A stretch of DNA of 64,000 nt, from NCBI GenBank assembly GCA_001648575.1, contig LQXN01000057.1:108532-172531 (forward strand). The letters run 5' to 3'. The stretch's first letter is position 1, and each line of letters begins with the position of its first letter. Positions 35,451 to 44,000 of this stretch are shown here, in pieces. Under the pieces are notes generated by a model, which ran no database searches, was not told where the DNA came from, and was given only the letters and a program-made list of their open reading frames with translations. Position numbers and translations under genes: made by a program. This stretch comes from Sutcliffiella horikoshii DSM 8719 (GTDB taxonomy: Bacteria > Bacillota > Bacilli > Bacillales > Bacillaceae_I).

Positions 35451-35574
35451 GTTGATCGAAGTGGAAGGAACGTAGACTCCTGCGGGAGGAAGGGACAGGT
35501 AAGACCACTGAAGCGTTGTGAGGAGGCTTACGGACCGCCCGCTGGAAAGCGAAGCTCCTGCAACGAAGATCAAC
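35451..35574. repeat. Palindrome-ended intergenic repeat, copy 2
   Basis: GTTGATC and GATCAAC bound a core with AGACTCCTGCGGG, GGGACAGGTAAGACC, GAGGAGGCTTACGGACCGCC and GAAAGCGAAGC. It is the inverted-orientation relative of the element at 32599-32724. Confidence 0.8.
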
Positions 35575-35620
35575 CGTTCCAACAGATAACTTAACTAATT
35601 TTTAGTTTATCAATAGTCTG

Positions 35621-35646
35621 AAGGTCGAGGTAAGCACCTCGACCTT
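35621..35646. terminator. 26-bp palindromic terminator, right copy
   Basis: An exact duplicate of 35384-35409; here it serves the leftward serine hydrolase gene that ends at 35670. Confidence 0.85.
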
Positions 35647-35669
35647 CTTCTAATTAATAACACTTCTTC

Positions 35670-37079
35670 TCACAAAGCGGGTCGCCTCTTCCATGCCACC
35701 CATAAAACAATCGCTCCATAAACACCAACAACCGCCACGACAATCTTTATAAGCAGCTGAAGATCAGGTGCAAACAGCCCAAACGTCCTCCATGATACCC
35801 CGGCAATGATCGTGAATAGTGGAATCAAACCACCAGCAAGGAGAAGCATGATAACTCCTATCGCCAGCCATAACCTTCTATTTATTGTTTCTTTCATCTT
35901 AAGTCTATATATGCTAACCCCAAACACCATGATCAAGAGAATGAGAACACCAAAGGATATCCATTGAATACTAGTATCAATGCTTACTAGTTTTGATTCT
36001 TCCCCTTTTAAAATAGATCGAACTCCTTCCATCATGCTTAGGTAAGCTCCCGCCTCAAACTCGTGGTATTTATTGATCAAAAGCACAGCTCCTAGGTTTT
36101 CCTCCGGCAGGAAGAACACTTCTGCCCGATGATCCGGAGTTGCACCAGTATGGAAGGGGTATGGATCACCACTCTTTGGAAAATTCCAGCCAAATCCGTA
36201 GTGCTTCCCGACTTCAGATGGAGGACTCTTCAATATCTTTAGTCCTTCCTCGGATAACAGTTCCCCACCGTTCATCATGAAATCGAGGAATTTAGTCAAG
36301 TCGTTGGTGGTGGAGGTCATATATCCATATGGTGCACCGGCACGGTCAAACATCTCTTGTCCTTTGATAGAATAGCCGAACCAGGACTGGTAGCCAGGCA
36401 CAAAGCCGTTGGAAATTGCGCTCTCATAATCAGCGCTAGTGTTATTCATACCAAGCGGCGAAAACACTTTTTCTTCCATGAAAGAACCAAACGGCTGGTC
36501 GGAAACCTCCTCGATAATAGCTCCCAGTAACAAATAATTGGCTGAGTTGTAAGCATACACGTCTCCTGGAGAATGTTCGAGCTTCACTCCACTCAAGCTC
36601 TCCACCGCTCCTTTTATATCATTAGTGGAATCAAAATGATCTGTAACTTCCAACCCATCGCTTCCCCCTATTCCGCTAGTATGGGTTAAAAGCTGGCGAA
36701 CGGTCATCTTCCCTTCCCCTTTTGATTCGTAAGTGAACCATGGGATATAGTCATCTATTGCACCATCCAGGTCTATTTTCTCCGCCTCCACCAAAAGCAT
36801 GATAGCAAGGGAAGTCAGTGGCTTGGAAACCGACCCTATCAAGAAGGTGGTATCTTGTGTAATCTTTTCTCCATTGCTCCTCTCGCCCCAACTATCCTGG
36901 AAAACATTGGTTCCGTTATGTATGACAGATAGGGAAGCTCCAGGAATATTATATTCTTCCATCGCTTGGTCCATAAATGCCTGGATTCGCTCTGCAGACT
37001 CTTTATCCTCTGCTGCATAGGCAGTCAAAGGTGCAAACAACCCTATAAGTACCAACATAGCCATAAATATTCTCTTCAT
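35670..37079 (-). CDS. Exported beta-lactamase-like serine hydrolase (PBP4*/FmtA-like) with membrane tail
   Basis: The 469-residue protein has a signal peptide (MKRIFMAMLVLIGLFAPLTAYA) and a class-C/beta-lactamase-family domain (about residues 30-340): SxxK in IGSVSKPLTSL, the YxN-like YNSANYLLLG, and HTGATPDHRAEVFFLPE near the third motif. Three or four membrane helices follow (about 355-465). Such proteins are usually D-aminopeptidases, esterases or wall-linked modifiers rather than true beta-lactamases. The ATG at 37079 is preceded by AAGGA and lies 4 bp after the TetR stop, so the two genes form an operon. Confidence 0.88.
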   Translation of the reverse strand: MKRIFMAMLVLIGLFAPLTAYAAEDKESAERIQAFMDQAMEEYNIPGASLSVIHNGTNVFQDSWGERSNGEKITQDTTFLIGSVSKPLTSLAIMLLVEAEKIDLDGAIDDYIPWFTYESKGEGKMTVRQLLTHTSGIGGSDGLEVTDHFDSTNDIKGAVESLSGVKLEHSPGDVYAYNSANYLLLGAIIEEVSDQPFGSFMEEKVFSPLGMNNTSADYESAISNGFVPGYQSWFGYSIKGQEMFDRAGAPYGYMTSTTNDLTKFLDFMMNGGELLSEEGLKILKSPPSEVGKHYGFGWNFPKSGDPYPFHTGATPDHRAEVFFLPEENLGAVLLINKYHEFEAGAYLSMMEGVRSILKGEESKLVSIDTSIQWISFGVLILLIMVFGVSIYRLKMKETINRRLWLAIGVIMLLLAGGLIPLFTIIAGVSWRTFGLFAPDLQLLIKIVVAVVGVYGAIVLWVAWKRRPAL

Positions 37080-37083
37080 GTCA

Positions 37084-37656
37084 TTAGTCCTTCTTCCTAC
37101 TAAGATAGAGCTCAATCATTTCCTGCAGCACTTCATAAGCTTGGTCCATATCAACATCTGAATCTACTATTTTTTGCAGGGCCAATCCGTCAAAGCAAGC
37201 GAGCATGATACTTGCAAGTGCCGAAGCTTCCTTCTCATCACCGATTACCTGTTGCAATGGAGCAGAGAGACTGTCCCTTCCACCCTTTAGGACTGATTGA
37301 ACCTGATTCTCTAGATTACCGTCTGTATCCTTTATCCCCAATGAATAGATTTCATATCTCCAACGATACCAATCTGGGTTATCCGTTGAACGTGATTTGA
37401 TTTCGAGCAACGTATCTTTCAAAGATGGCAGCTCCTCTATTTTCCCCTTATATTTTGTGTGATAGTTCGCCTGGATTTCTTGCTGGACCGACAATAACAA
37501 TTCTTCTTTACTTTTAAAATAATAATGCACAAGGCCTGGAGTCATTTGTGCCTCATTGGCAATGTCCTTAATGGAAGAATTGAGATACCCTTTTTTCACA
37601 AAAACTTTATAGGCAGCATCTATCAAGCGTTTTCTTTTGTTCATTTTTTTATCCAT
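37084..37656 (-). CDS. TetR/AcrR family regulator
   Basis: The 190-residue protein shows the TetR helix-turn-helix (about residues 6-52: KRLIDAAYKVFVKKGYLNSSIKDIANEAQMTPGLVHYYFKSKEELL) and a helical ligand domain. AAGGAG precedes the ATG at 37656; the longer frame would start inside its own promoter. It is the first gene of a two-gene operon with the serine hydrolase and probably represses both via the GTTGGTCGACCAAC palindrome. Confidence 0.92.
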   Translation of the reverse strand: MDKKMNKRKRLIDAAYKVFVKKGYLNSSIKDIANEAQMTPGLVHYYFKSKEELLLSVQQEIQANYHTKYKGKIEELPSLKDTLLEIKSRSTDNPDWYRWRYEIYSLGIKDTDGNLENQVQSVLKGGRDSLSAPLQQVIGDEKEASALASIMLACFDGLALQKIVDSDVDMDQAYEVLQEMIELYLSRKKD

Positions 37657-37673
37657 GAGAAAGCTCCTTTTTA

Positions 37674-37718
37674 GTTGGTCGACCAACCAAATATAATGTA
37701 TTTTGTATTTTTCGTCAA
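37674..37718 (-). promoter_or_regulatory. Promoter and operator of the TetR-hydrolase operon
   Basis: On the minus strand TTGACG (37718-37713), 17 bp and TATATT (37695-37690) form the promoter. The perfect 14-bp palindrome GTTGGTCGACCAAC (37674-37687) lies at the expected transcription start, so a bound TetR dimer would block initiation. Confidence 0.82.
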
Positions 37719-37772
37719 TCATAGAATATTAAAGAGTTCTACTGAAATTTTCTCAGAATACTATGCAAAAAT

Positions 37773-37860
37773 AGTCGATATAACTCGACCTGTCCAAAAC
37801 GGCCTACTGACAGGATGAAAACGAAATTTAAACAAACGTTTGTTTTAAAAAAACTATTCA
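37773..37860. repeat. AGTCGATAT-AAACGTTTG dispersed element, copy D
   Basis: AGTCGATAT begins at 37773 and ACAAACGTTTGTTTTA at 37832, a 59-bp offset as in copies A-C. It is the only copy located upstream of a gene start (the TetR operon) rather than between 3' ends. Confidence 0.7.
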
Positions 37861-37874
37861 AAGAGAATAAAAAA

Positions 37875-37902
37875 AGATCTGAGAGTTTTACTCCTCAGAC
37901 CT
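37875..37902. terminator. Bidirectional hairpin like that at 32985
   Basis: AGATCTGAG/CTCAGACCT has one mismatch, with T-runs on both strands. It shares the CTGAG/CTCAGACC sequence with the terminator downstream of element copy C, although no gene ends here. Confidence 0.65.
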
Positions 37903-37982
37903 TACTTTTTTAGGTAGACTAATAGCCACTCATTCCACTTTGAAGGAGAGATGGATTCCCACGACTCCCCTCCCATAACAGA

Positions 37983-38014
37983 AAAGGCAACTGCCACACT
38001 GGACAGTTGCCTTT
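37983..38014 (-). terminator. Terminator of the giant nuclease/nucleotidase gene
   Basis: AAAGGCAACTG pairs perfectly with CAGTTGCCTTT across a 10-nt loop, with T residues on the minus strand. Confidence 0.88.
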
Positions 38015-38027
38015 CTTTAGTGAGTAA

Positions 38028-41000
38028 TTAAACCGTTCTTCTTCTCTTATTAATGAAGTATAATCCCCCACCAATTAATACTAATACTAATCCTGTCAGT
38101 AAAACAGAGTACGTATTCGTTGCTGTATTCGGAAGTTTTCCACCTGGTTTATTACCTGGCTTCTCTCCTGGTTTATTACCTGGTTTCTCACCTGGTTTAT
38201 TGCCTGGTTTTTCGCCCGGTTTATTACCTGGGTTTTCACCTGGTTTATTACCCGGATTCTCACCTGGTTTATTACCTGGATTTTCGCCAGGATTATTACC
38301 TGGATTTTCGCCTGGTTCTTCTCCTGGCTCTTCACCCGGTTCTTCACCTGGTTCTTCACCTGGCTCTTCACCCGGTTCTTCACCTGGTTCTTCACCTGGC
38401 TCTTCACCCGGTTCTTCACCCGGCTCTTCTCCTGGCTCTTCGCCCGGTTCTGAGTTCACTTCTACAATTCGGCCTTCCACTTCAGTTGGGATTCCTTCGC
38501 TTCCAACAGTGACTAAGTGGTCGCGGAAGTTTTCCCAATCGGATAAGCCTAGGTCGGTTACACGTCCATCTGCATAAGCATTAGCAAAGACAGTATATCC
38601 GTCTCCACCTTTTGCAGTGAAGGCATTTGTAGCAATTGTGTAAGTTTCATCGTCTTTAATTTCTACCAAATGACCGTTTTCGTCCATATATTTAATGGAT
38701 ACTACACGTTCACCTGCAGGTTTAGTAGAATCAAATTCTATTTTACCGCCGGATACGTGTAAGAAACCGCCATTTTCACCTGGATATTGGCTGAAACTAT
38801 GTTCGAATGCTTCTTTAAGCTCTGCACCTGTCAGTTCCATCGTTGCCAGTGTATTGGCAAACGGAAGGACTGCGATAACTTCTCCAACAGTGATTGGACC
38901 TTTATCGATTGCCGCACGGATTCCGCCACCATTTTGCAATGCCATGATGACATTCTTACCAGTGAAATCTTTCGCTTTCGCAAGCATTCCGTCGGTAATC
39001 AAGTTACCCAGGATTGTTTCATTTTTACGTACACTTGGCTTTGTATTGTCGCCGTCTGTACGTGGGTTTTCTAATGCGATTGGAGTTGTTACTCCGATTT
39101 CTTCATTTGCAACCGCATCAACGCGTTCTTTGAATGGCGCCAATACTTCTACTGCTTCTGGATCAGCTTGTTTGCTGCTTACCGCAATTAAACGTCCTTC
39201 ATGTTCGATGATTACACCATTTTCATCGAATCTTACATCTAATACTCCAAGATTGTTATTAGAGTTTCCAGCTTGCACAATGACAGTTGGAGCTGCACCG
39301 CTTTCTACCACAACAGGTTTTGTTAATGCTGTATGGCTGTGCCCTCCGACGATAATATCAATGCCATCTACTTCTTTTGCAAGAACCAGATCGTTATCGA
39401 CTGCAGGATTGTCGTCAAAGCCAATGTGAGTGATAGCAATGATTTTGTTGATTCCTTGTGATTCAAAGAAGTCAACTGCTTCATCCGCAGCTTCAATATA
39501 ATTTTGGAATGTGATGGATCCCGGGCTTGAGATATCTGATGTTTCTTCAGTTGTTAAACCGAAGATACCGACTTTCTCGCCATTGATTTCTTTGATGATT
39601 CCACGGTAGATTTCACCATTTTCATATTCTGCTTCAAAGGATTCATTGTATATCCCATCAAATTTAGCGTCTTTAGAGAAATCAACGTTTGTACTTACAA
39701 ACGGGAAGTTCGCTCCTCTAACAAAGTCAGCCAATGCTTGGTGGCCGTCCTGTGATGCACCTAAATCAAATTCGTGGTTACCGAATGTCATGGCATCAAC
39801 ACCAAGTAAATTCATTAAAGCAAGTTCTGCTTCACCTTGGAATTCATTGAAATACAAGGTCCCTGTCATTACATCCCCTGCGTCAAGAAGAAGTGCATCA
39901 GGGTTTTCTTCTCTTACTTCTTTTACAGCTGTAACTGTCTTAGGCATGTTTTCCAACGCGGAATGCGTATCATTCATATGCATGACAGTCAAATCAAATT
40001 TACCTTCTAAATCTGTAATTCGACCTTCCACTTCTGTCGGGATTCCTTCACTACCGAGATTTAGTAAATGCTCCTGGAAGTTTTCCCAATCTGAAAGTCC
40101 TAAATCGGTTACACGTCCTTCTTCATATGCTTTTGCAAAGACGCCATACCCATCTCCACCCTTTGCTGTGAAGGCATTGGTTGCAATCGTGTATGATGTG
40201 TTGTCTTGTACTCTCACATATTTCCCATCTTCATTCAGATACCTGATGGAAACGATACGCTCACCAGCTGGTTTCGTAGAATCAAATTCCACTTTCGCAC
40301 CAGCTACATGTAAGAAGCCTCCATTTTCAGCAGGATATTGACCTAAGCTGATTTCAAATGCTTCTTTTAGCTCTGCACCTGTCAATTCCATTGTTGCAAG
40401 TGTATTAGCAAATGGAAGAACAGTGATGATTTCCCCTACCGTTATTGGACCTTGATTGATTCCAGCACGGATTCCGCCACCATTTTGCAGTGCCATGATG
40501 ATATTGTTATTACCTGTGAAATCTCTAGCTTTTTCAAGCATTCCGTCAGTGATCAAATTACCTAGGATAGTTTCGTTTTTACGTACACTTGGCTTTGTAT
40601 TGTCGCCATTTGTACGTGGGCTTTCTAAAGCAATAGGTGTAGTGACACCGATTTCTGTTTGCGATACTTCATCAACATGCTTTTTGAATGGCGCAAGCAC
40701 TTCTACTGCTTCTGGGTCAGCCGCAATACTATTACTGATTGTTAATAAGCGACCATCATATGTTGTGATCACACCGTCATCGTCAAAATTCACATCCAAC
40801 ACACCAAGGTTGTTGTTTGCATTTCCAGTTTGAACGATCAGTGTTGGAACTCCATTATTATCCACTACTACTGGAGCAGACAATGTTGTATGGCTATGTC
40901 CACCAACGATGATGTCAATTCCTTCTACCTTTTCAGCAAGCACAAGGTCATTGTCGATAGCAGGATTGTCGTCAAAGCCAATATGAGTCAAAGCCACAAT

Positions 41001-44000
41001 TCTATTGACACCTTGAGATTCTAAATAAGCAACGGCTGCTCTCGCCTCTTCAAGATAGTTTTGGAACTCAATGGATCCAGGACTGGAAATGTCAGCTGTC
41101 TCTTCTGTTGTCAATCCGAAGATACCAACCTTTTCTCCATTTACTTCTTTAATGATACCGTCATAAATTTGGCCGTTTTCATATGCTGATTCAATGGAGT
41201 CATTGAATAGTCCATCGAACTTATCATCTTTTGAAAAATCTACGTTTGCACTTACAAACGGGAAGTTCGCCTCTTTGACAAAGTCAACCAATGCTTGATG
41301 CCCTTCAGGTGAAGAACCTAAGTCAAATTCATGGTTACCAAACGTCATCGCGTCAAAGCCCATCAGGTTCATCATGGCGATATCTGCTTTACCTTGGAAT
41401 TCATTGAAATACAATGTCCCGGTTAATGCATCCCCTGCATGAAGCAATAATGCGTCCGGAGATTCTTGTCTAAGTTCTTTTAGAGCTGTGATTGTTCTTG
41501 GCATTAATTCCAATGCGGAATGCGTGTCATTCGTATGGAAAAGTGTCAAGTCTGGTCCAGCTGGTTCTGCCGCTAAATCAATTTGAACCAGCATTGGGTC
41601 ATGATCAGACGCACGACCTTGCGCATCTGTGAAATTTGCATTGATATGAACCATATCAACCGTTGTGTTTGATACTAGATTATTAGAAACCAAAATATGG
41701 TCTAATACTTGGTTGTTTCCTTGGAAGAAGTAAGAGAAACGATCTTCTGCAGGAACGTGGTCAACCATATTTGTTAAAACATTGCCTTTAAGTGTTTTTA
41801 GTGCTGGGGTGAATTCGAAATCATTCATGTCTCCAGCAACAACGATATTTAATTCTGGGTTTTGAGCAAGTCCTGCAACAACGAAATTGTTAATTTCTTG
41901 TGCTAATTGAATTCGCTCAGCTTCTGATCCCAGAATAGGTGGTTGATTTGATCCCCATAGAGATTGGTCTCCACCTTTAGAATTCAAATGAGTTCCGATA
42001 ACAACAACGCGCTCACCTTGGAATTCAAATTCAGCTGCGATCGGTTTACGTGTGTTATTGAATGCCGCAGGGTTCACAACTCCCGGATTCAACGTCAAGG
42101 AACCTTCTTCTGTCCAAGCATTTGCTTGAGTGGCTGTACCTTTTGTACCATCCACTAAGTCCACACGTTCAGGATTGTACAGGTAACCAACGCGGATATT
42201 AGCGCCTGGTGCACCACCGTTCGTGTTATTTACAGGTGCAACGTCTGTCCAAGCATAGTCTGGACCACCGGCAACTTTGATTGCTTCAATCAAGCGCTCA
42301 TAGCTCTCGGATGCATCTGTATTACCAGAATCAGTTTGTCCGTCATTATCCTGAACCTCTACAAGTGTGATGATATCAGGAGATTTCATATTATCTACAA
42401 ATGATTTTGCGATTCTTGCAACTTTCGCATCTGGTGTATTTGCTTTGTTGTTTGAGAAGTTTTCAATATTGTAATTTGCTACAGTCAATTTATCTTCTGC
42501 AGGAACAATATGTGTCACTTCAGGTTCGATGGTTGATGGTATGACACTTGGCAACGTATTTCTATTTGTCACCAGTCGGTAGCCTGAACTTGAATAAGAT
42601 AGAACACCAACTACATCCCCATCAAATCGATCTCCGGCTTTATAAGTAGTGCCAGTGCCAGAAAGCATGATTTTTTCAGGATTATAATCGTCTGCTGCGA
42701 TGTTTAATCCACCATTTAAATTCAATTCGTTATTTGTCGTGCTTTCCACGATGATTGGAACCTCACCGGAATATGGTGGTCCCAATACAAGAGCATCCGG
42801 GAAGGATAGACGCATGTATTCAAGGGATTCCCAGAAATCAATGCCGTCTTCTTCTGGGTCAAAAGATTCCATTCTATCGTTATCGATGATCTTGTTTGGA
42901 GGGAAGATATCTTTCCCTATTACAAGAGGTGCAGGAAGAGTAGCTGTACCTGTTTTTGCTACTGCAGATCCTGTAATTTGTGTTCTAGAGAGGTTTGCTC
43001 CTCCAAGTGTTTCTGTCACTGTTCCGTCTACAGAAACGGTATCTCCAACAGAAAGTCCATGACCGCTATAGCCTACTTCAATAGCTTCAGAGGTTGCAGG
43101 GTCATCATCTGCATTTTCATCGTCTTGGATGACGAAGCTGTTTACATTAAAGACATGTGTTACCACACCTGTGACATCTTTTACAGAAGATCCATTATAA
43201 TCTGAAACATGGCCTTTTCCTTGGATCTCATGGATTTTGATGCCTTCTGTATTCAGGATTTTGTAAGTAAAGCTGAATACGTCGCTTTCGGTACCATCAG
43301 CAACCGCAATCGCTTTGATGGTCGTTTCTCCAGTTTCTAAAGCAATTGGTTCACTATATTTTGTACTATTTGTGCTTGGAGCTGAACCATCAGTAGTGTA
43401 ATAGATTTCAGCATCCTCAAGATCGGATTTCAATTCAATTTTCGTACCTGCTGGTACAACTCCTTGTGCCTGAGTTGTATATACTGCTGGTTTGTTGACA
43501 AGGTCATAGCTTCCTAGACCAGTAGTCTTTAAGTGATAGCCATCCCTATTAACAGATCCAACACCTGTTATATGAACCTTATCTCCTTCTTTGTATTGCT
43601 TGATCAGGTCATCATAAGTGGAGCCTGTACGATTATCGTGAATGACAGTGACACTTTCTTCATTATCAAATACTGCTTCGAAAGTAGCCGTTCCAAAATT
43701 GTCCTTTTTCATGTCAGTAATCGTGACATTTTCAAGCTTTAACCATTCACCTTGCGTACTTTCATCTACTTTTGTTACAGCAAGGGCAGCCGGAAGTTCA
43801 TTTCCAGTTGAAAGGATTTCTTGTTTGGTTGGTTCGATTTCCAACTCATTATTATAAGTTATCAATTTTCCGGTGATTTTTACTTTGTCTCCCGGTTTAA
43901 CATTTTGTAAACTTTTGAAGACGAGCATTCCTGCTGTTTCGTCTTGCATATAGAAGGTATCATAACCCCATAGACCAGTATTGGTCGTGGCAATTCCTTC

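Noticed and set aside
38141..38452. Possible CRISPR array
   Set aside because: The units are 12-24 bp, contiguous and in frame within a coding region; there are no spacers and no cas genes.
38053..38577. Long plus-strand frame of Pro-Gly-Phe-Ser and Leu repeats
   Set aside because: It is the antisense reading of the PGEEP/PGNKP spacer repeat; tandem repeats keep all frames open.
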